A stretch of DNA of 64,000 nucleotides from Cellulophaga baltica (GTDB taxonomy: Bacteria > Bacteroidota > Bacteroidia > Flavobacteriales > Flavobacteriaceae). The notes below the pieces were generated by a model. The model searched no databases. It saw only the letters and a list, made by a program, of their open reading frames with translations, and was not told the origin of the DNA. The position numbers and the translations under genes were made by a program. Location: NCBI RefSeq assembly GCF_900102165.1, contig NZ_FNBD01000004.1:248001-312000 (forward strand), given 5' to 3'. Each line of letters starts with the position of its first letter. Within the stretch, counting starts at the first letter, position 1. Positions 18,850 to 28,326 of this stretch are shown here, piece by piece.

Positions 18850-19359
18850 ATGAAAGTAGAAAGAAAACATACTACAACGATAGTTCAATTTCAAAGTGCA
18901 TATCAACCAGATCAAATCTGGGAATTTTTAACGCATCCAAAATATGCAGTAGCAATTACGAAAGACCCTTGTTATCATAATGAAGTGAATGCCTCTTTTG
19001 AATTAGAAATAGGAAATCAATGGACAGAAATTCATACTGGAGAAGATTGTGAAGGAGATGTTGTATTATGCACTATTATAGAGAGTACTAAAAACAAGGC
19101 TTTTATGACCGTTAGACATCAAGCTGGAATAAAAAATACAACCCTATTTAAGTTGGAAAAAAATCAAGCAGGAACCATCATTACCGAAATACAGAAATTT
19201 TCTTTAAGTGGTAGAAAAATAAGACCAATTAATATATTCTCCTGGATGATGTTGGGTACAGGATTATTAACTAAATTTTCTTTCAAGCCAGAAGATGATG
19301 CCTATTGGTTTGAACACATGGAACAAAAGTTAGAAGAGGTATATAATTCTGCTTTATAA
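18850..19359 (+). CDS. SRPBCC / polyketide-cyclase-like protein
   Basis: 169 residues without a signal peptide. The START/SRPBCC layout is visible: a first strand (HTTTIVQFQSAYQPDQIWEFLTHPKYA), central strands (FELEIGNQWTEIH) and a long C-terminal helix (AYWFEHMEQKLEEVYNSAL). The fold makes a hydrophobic cavity for small ligands. No catalytic residue can be named. Followed by an inverted repeat at 19384-19427 that separates it from the convergent SDR gene. Confidence 0.65.
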   Translation: MKVERKHTTTIVQFQSAYQPDQIWEFLTHPKYAVAITKDPCYHNEVNASFELEIGNQWTEIHTGEDCEGDVVLCTIIESTKNKAFMTVRHQAGIKNTTLFKLEKNQAGTIITEIQKFSLSGRKIRPINIFSWMMLGTGLLTKFSFKPEDDAYWFEHMEQKLEEVYNSAL

Positions 19360-19383
19360 GATTATTCCGTGTCAGCGTACTGA

Positions 19384-19427
19384 TTAAGTTTACCTCCAGA
19401 ACCAATAGTTTCTGAAAGTAAACTTAA
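19384..19427. terminator. long inverted repeat between convergent genes
   Basis: Arms TTAAGTTTAC (19384-19393) and GTAAACTTAA (19418-19427) are perfectly complementary. Inside, CAGAA and TTCTG add a second stem. It lies between the stops of the SRPBCC gene (plus) and the SDR gene (minus), where a bidirectional terminator is expected, but it lacks a strong T tract. Confidence 0.45.
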
Positions 19428-19435
19428 TGCTGATT

Positions 19436-20447
19436 TTAGATTACTAGTGGTTTCCAATCATTTTTTAAATACCTCAGCGCCTCTTCTAAGGCTTTTCTTG
19501 AAGGTTTCGGGTTAAAACCTAATTCTTCTCTAGATTTTTGAAGGTCATAATCTTGTTTTAAACCGTAAAACATAGTTACATATTGGCGCTGTAATAAGGG
19601 CTCTTTTCTTGTTAATTTACTACTCCATTCCATAAGAGCTGCCACGGTATATAAAAGCCATTTGGGTATTTTTTTGGGGGTCTTAAGCTTTAATTCTGGA
19701 TACAGATTTGCGGCAATGGCTACACTTTCTTGCAAGGTAGTATGCATTTCATTGGCGAGAATATAGCGCTCTAAATGGCGTCCTTTATTCATAGCGTTAT
19801 ACGCTCCGAGCGCAACATCTTTTACAGAAATCCAATTTAGGGTCACGTTGGTATCTACAGGTATTTCGCCTTTTAAAATTTGAAGGACTTAGGTTATTGG
19901 TATAACTTAGTTTAAAAGCTTCTGCGCCAATCATGGCAGAAGGGAGCACTACAACAGTTCTTATACCATACTTTTCGCCTAAAGCTATTGCTAATTGATC
20001 GGAATCATTTTTCGAATTATAATACCAATTCCTACGGTCTTTATTATACCCGTTGGTTACCGATGCAGGCAGTGTTGTAAAATCTAAAGAGGCTACAGAA
20101 CTAATATATACAATGTTTTTAATGCCGCATTCTTTGGCTATATCAAACACATTTCGTGTGCCTTGAACGTTGGTGTCATAGATATCTTTTTTAGGGTTTT
20201 TGGCCCACATGCTAAAATTTGCAGCTACGGCATAAAGGTTGGTAACTCCTTTAAAAGCTTTACGCAAGGAAGCGCTGTCGGTGATATCTGCTTCAACAAC
20301 TTCACAAGCTACTCCTTTAAAAGGGGATAGATTTTTTAGGTTTCTAACGCTTGCGCGTACGTTGTGGTTTTCTGCGACTAAAAGTCGGACTAAATTGTTG
20401 CCTAAATGACCATTTGCTCCGGTTACTAATGAAATTTCTTTGCTCAT
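19436..20447 (-). pseudogene. NAD-dependent epimerase/dehydratase-like SDR gene with frameshift
   Basis: The frame from ATG 20447 (MSKEISLVTGANGHLGNNLVR, with the GxxGxxG site) reads through the extended-SDR features YNKDRRNWYYNSK (YxxxK) and VVVLPSAMIGAE, then runs into nonsense after YTNNLS. The rest of the protein (LQILKGEIPVDTNVTLNWISVKDVALGAYNAM..., C-terminal 150 residues) continues in another frame. Removing one base of the GG at about 19884-19886 restores it. The product would be about 336 residues, the usual length for dihydroflavonol-reductase-like SDRs. A Crp/Fnr gene is 62 nt upstream on the same strand. Genuine decay and a base-calling error are both possible. Confidence 0.82.
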
Positions 20448-20509
20448 ACTATTCTTAAATTTATGAAAGTAAATTTCAATGAAATTCAAGAGATCAAAAA
20501 TAACATTTG

Positions 20510-21079
20510 TTAGAAAGCAATTTGTTTTCGGATTCTACTCAAAGACTGCGGTTCTATTCCTAAAAAAGAAGCAATATTATCTATAGATACTTGTAAGGCG
20601 AGTTTAGGGTTTTGTGCAACAAATTTTAGATACCGTTCTTTGGCTGTTAAGATTTGAAAATCTTTTACACGTTCTAATTTGCAATTTAAATGTTCATTGG
20701 TAATAATGTTTACAGCATCTGTCCAAAAAGAGCTCTTTTCTTGTAAAGAATCAAAGTCTGTCTTAGCAATTTTTAATATGGTACATGGTGTAATAGTTTC
20801 GTAATAATCTGTAGTAGGAGTTTGAGTCATAAAACTTTCTAGTGACGTAAAAAAATCATGTTCAGCAACAAGATGTTGAATAACAATTTTACCATCCATA
20901 TTTTGATACCCTTTTACAATACCTTTACTCAGAAAGTACAGGTAGCGTTCTATACTCCCTGAAGCTAAAAGAGGAGTTTGCGCGGGTACTTCCTCTTTTG
21001 TGAAATATGTATGGAGCAATTCAATATCTGTGGAGCTAATAGGAACACGTGCTTTTAAATAAGATTGTAAATTCTTCAT
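20510..21079 (-). CDS. Crp/Fnr-family transcriptional regulator
   Basis: 189 residues. The N-terminal 120 residues form a cyclic-nucleotide-binding fold (LLASGSIERYLYFLSKGIVKGYQ..DGKIVIQHLVAEHDFF). The C-terminus has the HTH (NIASFLGIEPQSLSRIRKQ). Bacteroidota members of this Crp/Fnr branch usually lack the cAMP-binding arginine pattern and the FNR cysteines, as here, so the ligand is unknown. It lies 62 nt upstream of the SDR pseudogene on the same strand and may have controlled it. Confidence 0.85.
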   Translation of the reverse strand: MKNLQSYLKARVPISSTDIELLHTYFTKEEVPAQTPLLASGSIERYLYFLSKGIVKGYQNMDGKIVIQHLVAEHDFFTSLESFMTQTPTTDYYETITPCTILKIAKTDFDSLQEKSSFWTDAVNIITNEHLNCKLERVKDFQILTAKERYLKFVAQNPKLALQVSIDNIASFLGIEPQSLSRIRKQIAF

Positions 21080-21146
21080 GGTAGTAGATGTAATTGAAAC
21101 TTAAAAATAGTATTAAATAAAGAAACTCAGCATATACAAGCTATTC

Positions 21147-22313
21147 TTACTCTTTTTCAGTAATGACACAAGGGTTTTGAATGCATTCCGCTTGTTGTGC
21201 TATATAGTGTAGCCATGCTTCTTTTGAGGGTATGGCACCAAACTGATCCCAAGCAGCACCTGCGTAATAAGAAGTACCTGTTTGTGGTTTAGCTTGCAGG
21301 AGGCTCACCAAATGATTATTGATCCTGTCAATTTTTACAATAGCATCTGGCGCTGCAATTAAACCAGTACCCAAGTTTCCTTTGCCTTCTCCTAAAGACT
21401 CCCAACTCGCTAGCCAACCTAAATCTTGTTCAATTCTGGTGTAGGAATCATCACGTTGTACAAAACCTACCGCATGGGTATATCCTAGAGCAGCAATATC
21501 CGTAGTATAGGTACTTTCAATTTTATTAAAATAATGACCAGCATCCAAGGTTACTCTTTTGATTTCTAAAAGATCATCATCTAGAGTCCATCCTGTAAAT
21601 TTTAATTCAAAGACCGTACGAATAGGACCATTTGCAATAATGTGCTGATCGTAAAAAGCATTTGAAAAATAAATAGAATCGTTTGTGAAAATACCTGTAC
21701 CGCCGCACCCTTGGTTCTTTCCAGAACTATAATGATCTGCACCGTAGCCTGTATCTACATGGTAACTCTGTGAAGGGGCATACCATTTTTCTATTAGGAT
21801 TTCAGGAACCCGTTTACACCAAACATCCATAGCAATTCCGGTACCTTGCTTTATTGCTCGCTCTTGACCGTAAAACCGATAACCAATAAAATCATTCTCC
21901 CAAGTAAAATCTTCCATACCTTCTTGTGTAGGGAGATAAGCAGCAGCTACTATAGCAGAAGTAACATCAGCTTTATTAAAGAGACTAATTTCAAAGCTTC
22001 TTTGTTCATTTGGAGCAAAATCACTTTGAAAAATAAATTCTTCTGGATCGCCATCTTCATTATAATCCATGGCTTGTGTGGTTAAAAAAGTATGAGTCTG
22101 TAAATCTTTTACTTGAATATGAGTAAGCGTAGCATTTGTAAAATGGGCTGTAATAAAAGGGCCGCTTAAGGTTATGGTTTCATTGGATCTTATGATGGGT
22201 AGTGGGTTTTCTACCGTAATAGCCATCGTAACATTTTCTTTTGGCGAAGCGTTTTGAGGATAGGTACACTGTAGCGCCAATAGTAAAAGAAGTAGGAATA
22301 GCGCTGATTTCAT
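21147..22313 (-). CDS. DUF4861-family secreted protein
   Basis: 388 residues with signal MKSALFLLLLLLALQC and a likely lipid Cys16. The body matches the DUF4861 pattern: TWENDFIGYRFYG, GTGIAMDVWCKRV, EKWY, YHVDTGYGADHYSSG, GCGGTGIF, and a later TLDAGHYFNKIES. The family often sits in polysaccharide-related loci of Bacteroidota; its chemistry is not certain to me. Here it is next to a Crp/Fnr gene and not within a recognisable polysaccharide utilisation locus. Confidence 0.75.
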   Translation of the reverse strand: MKSALFLLLLLLALQCTYPQNASPKENVTMAITVENPLPIIRSNETITLSGPFITAHFTNATLTHIQVKDLQTHTFLTTQAMDYNEDGDPEEFIFQSDFAPNEQRSFEISLFNKADVTSAIVAAAYLPTQEGMEDFTWENDFIGYRFYGQERAIKQGTGIAMDVWCKRVPEILIEKWYAPSQSYHVDTGYGADHYSSGKNQGCGGTGIFTNDSIYFSNAFYDQHIIANGPIRTVFELKFTGWTLDDDLLEIKRVTLDAGHYFNKIESTYTTDIAALGYTHAVGFVQRDDSYTRIEQDLGWLASWESLGEGKGNLGTGLIAAPDAIVKIDRINNHLVSLLQAKPQTGTSYYAGAAWDQFGAIPSKEAWLHYIAQQAECIQNPCVITEKE

Positions 22314-22586
22314 GAAGATACGTTGATCATTTCTGAATTTTGAGCTAGGAATATAGTCTTTTCTACTCTTAAGGGCGGTACTTAAAAACTACAATTTTTG
22401 AGGATATTGTTTATAATCTTCAACGTATGGTAGAATGAAGTGCTTAATAATTACATATATTAGTGGTGTACTATTTTACCTACGACACAAATACATAGTT
22501 ACGTCATAATTTGGGGATCTTATGGAGGGTGAAATGACGTGATCCAAGAAGTAACAACTACATGTATAACGTAAAAGCACCCTAAA

Positions 22587-23165
22587 ATGGAATTTAAAAT
22601 AGTTTCAACAGACGAAGAATATGAATGTACCGATACCCTTATTCAGAAAGCATATCATTCAAAAAAATTAATAGAAGAAGGAGATTTTACCCATATTAAT
22701 AGAGTGAAGAAACATAGTTTTATTAGAGCCTATGGTAGAAAAGGCGAGCATCCTATTATCACATGTTCCGCCATCATTAGCTCCAAAAAAGAAGAACTGC
22801 CTAGCTCAGATATCTATGCAGAAGAAATAACAGAACTTCTAAAAGTAAAAGAGTTTGTTGCAGAAGTTTGTCTGCTTGCAGATTGCAGAAAAATACCTAG
22901 ATATAGCGATCTTTTAAATTTACTTTCCTTCTTGAGTTCAGAGAGCCTAAAAAGGGGAGTAACCAATGTAATTCTCTCCGTACACCCCAATTCATGTAAT
23001 TTTTATGAGAGTTTTTTCAATTGTATAAAACTTGGTAGTGAAAAAGAATATGAAAAACTTTCAGAGGCTCCTGCGCAATTAATGTATTGCGATTTAAATA
23101 TGATTGACGCAGAACACTTCCCGAACCTATTTAGAGAAACCATCTACAAATACTACAATGCATAA
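22587..23165 (+). CDS. N-acyl amino acid synthase FeeM-like acyltransferase
   Basis: 192 residues. The pattern AEVCLLADCRKIPRYSDLLNLLSFLSSESLKRGVTNVILSVHP followed by NFYESFFNCIKLG and a final ..APAQLMYCDL resembles the FeeM/exosortase-associated acyltransferase branch of the GNAT fold (E-R/L-La..., HP.h..FY...gF, Pa..m..dl). FeeM joins a long acyl chain from acyl carrier protein to an amino acid amine. Its stop overlaps the start of the FAD oxidase gene by 8 nt, so the two are translationally coupled and probably share a pathway making a modified lipid or amine. The acyl donor and acceptor are unknown. Confidence 0.65.
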   Translation: MEFKIVSTDEEYECTDTLIQKAYHSKKLIEEGDFTHINRVKKHSFIRAYGRKGEHPIITCSAIISSKKEELPSSDIYAEEITELLKVKEFVAEVCLLADCRKIPRYSDLLNLLSFLSSESLKRGVTNVILSVHPNSCNFYESFFNCIKLGSEKEYEKLSEAPAQLMYCDLNMIDAEHFPNLFRETIYKYYNA

Positions 23166-24660
23166 ACAGACCATCACAAGGTGTTTAGATCAGCTGGCCG
23201 CAAGTAAAAATATAGTGTATCCAGAAACTACAGAGGAGATAAAAGATATTATAGTGTATTGCAATACAAATGCTTGTAGTTTTTATCCAGTTTCATCAGG
23301 TAATAACTGGGGGTATGGAAGTAGTTTTCCGTCTGATGAAAATACTCCAATTGTAATGAATTTGTCAAAAATGCCAGGGGTCATCAGCTTTGATGCTGAA
23401 GAGGGGTTATTGACGTTTGGACCTGGTTTAACCCAAGAAAAACTCTATAATTATTTAAAAGCTAATTCTTATGAATTTATGGTGCCAGTAACTGGGGCAG
23501 GGCCAGAGGCAAATATTATGGGAAATGCTTTAGAGCGAGGATTTGGAATTACTCCAATTCATGATCATGTAGCATCCGTACGTTCCTTAAAAGCAATTTT
23601 ACCCGATGGGAGTACCTACCAATCTCCTTTTTCTGAATTAGGACTATCACAATTAGACAAACATCATAAATGGGGAGTGGGGCCTAATTTTGATTATATT
23701 TTCTTTCAATCCAATTTTGGGGTTGTTTACGAAATGACCATAAAGCTAGAGCGTACGCCAGATAAAATTGTACTATTTACGATGGCTATTTCTAATGAAG
23801 CGCTAGACGAGTGTTTATTAAAATTGAAGGAAATAAAAGAATCGTATAAAGGTTTCATATCGGGGATTAACCTAATGAATACCCGTAGGATGTTGGCTAT
23901 GAAAAGCCATTACCTGTTAGAGGAACAAGGTTATTGCGCTGAAGATAAAATACAAAAGCTTAAAACGGCGCATAAGTTAGAAGATTGGACTGTTATGGGG
24001 GCAATCTATGGCTCAAAAGGAATTAGAGCGACCATAAAAAAAGAGTTAAAAAAGGCATTGAGAGGTATTGGTACAAAAAAGCGCTACATAGCTTCTAACA
24101 ATGTCATAATTAATAAAAGTTGGCTAGGGAAGCTCTTTGTTGATGCTGAGGACCTAAAAAAAATAAAAGAAGGCTTCTCCATTTTAAAAGGAAAACCTTC
24201 TAGATATCCTCTTAATTTAATATACTCTCTATCGGATATAGCTGATGGAGACAAAAAATACAATCCATTAAAGGATCATATAGGAATTTTATGGTACGCA
24301 CCAGTTTTACCATTTAAAATTGCTATTATTAATGAATATATGGTGGGTATCTATAAAATATTTAAAGCGTTTAACATAGAACCTATGGTAACCTTAACCA
24401 TTCAGAATGAAAATATCATAGCATCTACGATACCAATTTTGTTTAATAAAACAGAAAAGGAAGCCGTAGCAAATGCCCATGACTTATATAGACGTTTATT
24501 AGCATTCTCATTAGAACTTGGCATTTATCCATATCGGTTGCCCACCATTTTTCAAAAGGACTATGTAGATCGTGTCAACTGGAAAGATAGTCTCGCAGGG
24601 AAACTGAAAAACAAACTAGATCCGAATAATATAGTAGCCCCAAATCGTTATTCAGAATAA
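23158..24660 (+). CDS. FAD-linked oxidoreductase (vanillyl-alcohol oxidase / p-cresol methylhydroxylase type)
   Basis: 500 residues from ATG 23158, chosen because the start at 23104 lies deep in the previous gene. An FAD_binding_4 domain is visible: YPETTEEIKDIIVYCN, FYPVSSGNNWGYGSS, IVMNLSKM, LTFGPGLTQEKLYNYL, PVTGAGPEANIMGNALERGFGITP with the usual P-VTGAGp..n..GN.leRG pattern of 4-cresol dehydrogenase PchF and vanillyl-alcohol oxidase. The C-terminal half is the substrate domain and ends in LKNKLDPNNIVAPNRYS, the standard tail. It should oxidise a phenolic or alkyl substrate using FAD. Coupled to the FeeM-like acyltransferase gene. Confidence 0.82.
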   Translation: MHKQTITRCLDQLAASKNIVYPETTEEIKDIIVYCNTNACSFYPVSSGNNWGYGSSFPSDENTPIVMNLSKMPGVISFDAEEGLLTFGPGLTQEKLYNYLKANSYEFMVPVTGAGPEANIMGNALERGFGITPIHDHVASVRSLKAILPDGSTYQSPFSELGLSQLDKHHKWGVGPNFDYIFFQSNFGVVYEMTIKLERTPDKIVLFTMAISNEALDECLLKLKEIKESYKGFISGINLMNTRRMLAMKSHYLLEEQGYCAEDKIQKLKTAHKLEDWTVMGAIYGSKGIRATIKKELKKALRGIGTKKRYIASNNVIINKSWLGKLFVDAEDLKKIKEGFSILKGKPSRYPLNLIYSLSDIADGDKKYNPLKDHIGILWYAPVLPFKIAIINEYMVGIYKIFKAFNIEPMVTLTIQNENIIASTIPILFNKTEKEAVANAHDLYRRLLAFSLELGIYPYRLPTIFQKDYVDRVNWKDSLAGKLKNKLDPNNIVAPNRYSE

Positions 24661-24854
24661 GCACTGGAGAATATGAAAGAGGCCAAAAGCATCGTACTTT
24701 AATTAGGTAGCTGAAAATCAATGTATATTTAAATTGAATAATTTTCTGCTATATTAGTATTTTCTATAAAGAACTTATAAGCTATAATAGCTTATAAAAC
24801 ATCGGTAGTGAATGCTGCCAATACTATGTAAAAGAAACAAAAACTTGAATTCTC

Positions 24855-25397
24855 ATGAGAAAACTATTAGTTCTTACTGCTATATTGGTACTATCTTCTA
24901 AAGCATCACCGTTGTTTGCCCAGCAAGACAATTTTATTGAGCAGTATGTAGAGCGATTAGAAAACTCAAGGAAATATTTACTTCTTGTGGCAGAAACAAT
25001 GCCCGAAGAGAACTACACATTTAAGCCCACACCAGAATCCTTAAGTTTTGAAGAGCATTTAATGCATATTGCTTGGGCAATGGATTGGCATAGTGAGTCG
25101 CTGTTAGGAGGCAGAGCTGCAAGAGATTGGGATACAGATACAACCCTTAAGGTAGCCGATAAATCTAAGGCAGAGATGATGGCTACTATTGATAAAACAT
25201 TTGATACGGCAATAACATTTATCAACCATTTTGAACTGGTTAAATTAGAAGAGCGATTAGATTATTTTGGAGCAGATAGAACAAAGAGGCAAATTCTGTT
25301 ATTGTTAAGTGATCATATCACACACCACAGGGCTCAGATGCTCGTCTATATGCGATTGAACCAACTGGTACCACCTAGATATGTTTTATTTCAATAA
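24855..25397 (+). CDS. secreted DinB-family protein
   Basis: 180 residues. A signal peptide (MRKLLVLTAILVLSSKASPLFAQ) precedes a DinB-like four-helix bundle (about 25-180). His-containing helices are visible: EEHLMHIAWAMDWHSES and LLSDHITHHRAQMLVYMRL, giving the three His of the DinB metal site. Exported DinB proteins are common in Bacteroidota; DinB folds bind Ni/Zn and in some cases act as bacillithiol transferases, but no specific function can be assigned. Ends 20 nt before the next membrane protein gene. Confidence 0.8.
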   Translation: MRKLLVLTAILVLSSKASPLFAQQDNFIEQYVERLENSRKYLLLVAETMPEENYTFKPTPESLSFEEHLMHIAWAMDWHSESLLGGRAARDWDTDTTLKVADKSKAEMMATIDKTFDTAITFINHFELVKLEERLDYFGADRTKRQILLLLSDHITHHRAQMLVYMRLNQLVPPRYVLFQ

Positions 25398-25417
25398 TTA
25401 ATTTCAAGAATTTTTGG

Positions 25418-25954
25418 ATGGATGGATTTGCAGATTGGATCAATGGATTTATAAAAACGAATTTTAAAAGAAAATTTTTACTATTAATTGCAGTACCTTT
25501 TTTATTAAGTTCCTTGTTTATAATAGACTTTTTGCTCTTACCCGAGCATCATCAGACAGAAAGTTTACGGAATACGGAATGGATATTTTTACCAAACCAT
25601 TCCATAGCTTCTAAAGAAAGAAGCAAACACATGGGCTATAATTACACTACCGAAAATGATTATAAATTTTCTACGTTACGGACAAAAATTGAAAGCTCCT
25701 ATATTGAAATAACCAGTAGCCCAATATTTAAAACAGTAAAGACCGTTACCGTAGAAGGTAAAGAAATTGCTATTCAGTCCGGTTTAAATGGCGTACTGGG
25801 TGTATTGATGATTTCCGGGAACCTCATCCTGCTAATTTCGGGTAGTTATGTACTCTTGAAACAAGATATATCACAAAATGCGAGATTAAACTTGAGCTTT
25901 TTAAGCCTATTTCTTTTTGCTATTTGGGGGTATGCGCTTGTAGAATATGGATAA
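25418..25954 (+). CDS. small membrane protein, unknown function
   Basis: 178 residues. Three hydrophobic segments (about 19-43 FLLLIAVPFLLSSLFIIDFL, about 128-148, about 155-175) flank an extracytoplasmic part (about 45-120) with an ESSYIEITSSPIF segment. No family recognised. It starts 20 nt after the DinB gene, and the next gene also encodes a membrane protein, suggesting a small membrane cluster. Confidence 0.55.
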   Translation: MDGFADWINGFIKTNFKRKFLLLIAVPFLLSSLFIIDFLLLPEHHQTESLRNTEWIFLPNHSIASKERSKHMGYNYTTENDYKFSTLRTKIESSYIEITSSPIFKTVKTVTVEGKEIAIQSGLNGVLGVLMISGNLILLISGSYVLLKQDISQNARLNLSFLSLFLFAIWGYALVEYG

Positions 25955-26023
25955 TCTAAATAGGATTTAAAGGAAATTTCTTAAAAATAGCATCGTACAT
26001 CTATTCATAGTCGCTTTTAAAAT

Positions 26024-26824
26024 ATGCAAATAACCCCTACCAACTCTATAGTATTTATTGGCATCATTTCAATAATCACCTATTGTTTTGTAAAAAGACT
26101 ATCTCCTGAAAAAGGCTGGTTTACCTATTTTTACAGTGGATTACTCTTAGTTTTTATCAATTTTATCTTTCTTTTTTTTAGTAATTTTTTCTTGACTACG
26201 GTACAAAACACATTTAAATCTCTGGTTGCAGGAGAAAATTATACCGCTAGAGTGCTTAATATAACTATAGATGAAACGACGTATAATTCTAAAGGAGATT
26301 CCTATATTCCCACCATACGTTTTACTACTATTGAGGGAAAAACATTAGAAAGAAAATTAGAGATCTCCTCGTCTCAAATTCAAGAAGGAGATAAGCTAAG
26401 CATTAATTATCATAAGATTACCGATACGGTTATTATAAAAGAAAAGTTTTTTACAAGCAAACTATTAAGAAGCTTTTTATTCTTTCTTGTGTTTATCTTT
26501 TTTATAATTGGTCAACTATTATTTGCTTTTAATAGGGATATGACTTGGTATTTTAATAGTGTAAAGATGGTAGTTTTTTATTTTCTTATTCCTTTAATCA
26601 TGATAGCTTTTGATGCCTTATTAGTAAATGGACTTTTTCAAGGCGATAATATTTCTGCACTAAGTATCCTTATAATCATGTTTTTTATTTTTGTACTGAG
26701 CGTATCAATACTAGGTTATTTTAAAGTGATTTTATCCAGAGGAACTCCTAAAATAAAACAAGTAGGACCCAATAAATGGGTTGGTGATTGGGAAGATAAA
26801 GAGAAAGACAAGTTAGAGGCTTAG
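26024..26824 (+). CDS. DUF3592-like membrane protein
   Basis: 266 residues. Two N-terminal hydrophobic helices (about 7-25 and 35-62), then a strand-rich domain (about 75-140; TARVLNITIDETTYNSKG...VIIKEKFF) resembling DUF3592, then three more helices (about 148-170, 180-205, 210-240). A soluble tail (about 245-266; PKIKQVGPNKWVGDWEDKEKDKLEA) follows. DUF3592 is an extracytoplasmic beta module of unknown role. A second smaller DUF3592 gene lies at 39960-40376. Confidence 0.6.
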   Translation: MQITPTNSIVFIGIISIITYCFVKRLSPEKGWFTYFYSGLLLVFINFIFLFFSNFFLTTVQNTFKSLVAGENYTARVLNITIDETTYNSKGDSYIPTIRFTTIEGKTLERKLEISSSQIQEGDKLSINYHKITDTVIIKEKFFTSKLLRSFLFFLVFIFFIIGQLLFAFNRDMTWYFNSVKMVVFYFLIPLIMIAFDALLVNGLFQGDNISALSILIIMFFIFVLSVSILGYFKVILSRGTPKIKQVGPNKWVGDWEDKEKDKLEA

Positions 26825-26996
26825 TACCCATAAAGCGGCAGCTAATACAATTCTCAATGGCAAACTGACTTCCCATTCAAAAATCTCATCGATAGAATTC
26901 TTCTTTTGGTATAGGAAATAGGGCAGAACTTCTATTCCGTTTACTAGATACATGTATAAGTTTCAATTTTGAAGTGTAAATTAAAAATCACTCCAT

Positions 26997-28322
26997 ATGA
27001 AACTATATACACTTATAGCATCGCTACTGTTTAGCTTGGGCATTTTTGCTCAAGAGCAGCCTAATACTTCAGATGCTAAGGTTTGGACCTTAGAAGAATG
27101 TATAGCTTATGCATTAGCGCATAACATTACGATACAACAAGCCAACATTAATAAGCAACTAACAGAGGTAGCTTTAATGGAGTCTAAATCTTCTCGTTTG
27201 CCTAGTCTATCAGGGACAGCAAGTCAGAACCTTACCAATGGGAATACGATTGACCCTATTACGAGCGATTTTGTTTCGCAGCAGATAAACTCCACAAGCC
27301 TTTCCTTAAATACGTCCGTAACACTATTTCAAGGCAATCAGATCAACAATCAAATTAAACAAAGTAAACTGCTCGTAGATCAGTATCAGTTATACGCGCA
27401 AGAGTCTCAGAACAACATCACCTTAAATATTACTGAAGCCTACATTCAATTGTTATATGCGAAAGAGGCTATAAAGATTGCAGAAAACAATGTAAGCACT
27501 TCTCAGAAAGAAGAAGAGAGAGCAAAAGCACTTTTTGATGCGGGTTCTATAGCTATACGTGATTATACAGATGCTAAATCTCAAACTGCTACAAACAACT
27601 ATAATTTAATAGCGGCTAAAAATACCTATGATCTACAATTACTGAGTTTAAAGCAACTCTTAGAACTTTCATCAACGGATAGTTTTGCTATTGTAGATGG
27701 GGTAGAATATTTGGCAGAGAATGTTCCTGAACTACAAGAAGTATATGCAGAAGCCGTAGCTATACTTCCAGAAATAAATGCCAGTAAAACAAATGTTTTG
27801 GTATCAGAAAAAGCCTTAGATATTGCAAAAGGAGGATACTTGCCCACCTTATCACTTACGGGGAGTTTAGGATCAGGATATACATCTACGCAAACTTTAA
27901 ATTTTACCGATCAGTTTGATGGCAACTTTAACCAACGGGTAGGTTTGTCCTTAAACGTTCCCATATTTAATAAGAATAAAACAAAAGCAGCCGTTCAAGA
28001 AGCACAATTAAATATAGACAATGCAGCCTTGCAATTAGCGCAAGAAGAGAAAGACTTGTATGTGAAAGTAGAAACGGCGTGGAAAAACACCATAGCCACT
28101 CAGAGTCAGTTAAACGCGGCCTATATTGCCCGTAATGCGGCAAAAGAATCCTATAGATTGGCACAGAAACAATATGAATTGGGAGCATTGAGTACTACAA
28201 ATTTAATCTTGAGTCAGAATACCTATACCAATACAGAACAAAATTACATACAAGCAAAATATTTAAACTTATTGTACAATCAATTATTACAATTTTATCA
28301 AGGAAACCAAATAAGCATTTAA
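26997..28322 (+). CDS. TolC-family outer membrane efflux protein
   Basis: 441 residues. A signal peptide (MKLYTLIASLLFSLGIFAQ) is followed by two OEP repeats of long coiled-coil helices: WTLEECIAYALAHNITIQQANIN near 27, and a second copy near 250-275. Coil signatures include ESKSSRLPSLSGTASQN and ALDIAKGGYLPTLSL, with a Y..G..sttnli pattern near the end. It forms the trimeric exit channel of a tripartite pump. It opens a run of six genes (TolC, HlyD/MacA adaptor, MacB ATPase, MacB permease, LytS, LytTR regulator) with gaps or overlaps of at most 11 nt. Confidence 0.92.
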   Translation: MKLYTLIASLLFSLGIFAQEQPNTSDAKVWTLEECIAYALAHNITIQQANINKQLTEVALMESKSSRLPSLSGTASQNLTNGNTIDPITSDFVSQQINSTSLSLNTSVTLFQGNQINNQIKQSKLLVDQYQLYAQESQNNITLNITEAYIQLLYAKEAIKIAENNVSTSQKEEERAKALFDAGSIAIRDYTDAKSQTATNNYNLIAAKNTYDLQLLSLKQLLELSSTDSFAIVDGVEYLAENVPELQEVYAEAVAILPEINASKTNVLVSEKALDIAKGGYLPTLSLTGSLGSGYTSTQTLNFTDQFDGNFNQRVGLSLNVPIFNKNKTKAAVQEAQLNIDNAALQLAQEEKDLYVKVETAWKNTIATQSQLNAAYIARNAAKESYRLAQKQYELGALSTTNLILSQNTYTNTEQNYIQAKYLNLLYNQLLQFYQGNQISI

Positions 28323-28326
28323 TCAT

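Noticed and set aside
1022-19359. Integron-like gene cassette array with attC sites
   Set aside because: Genes are single and same-strand as in an integron, but no attC-like inverted core sites recur and no integrase is present.
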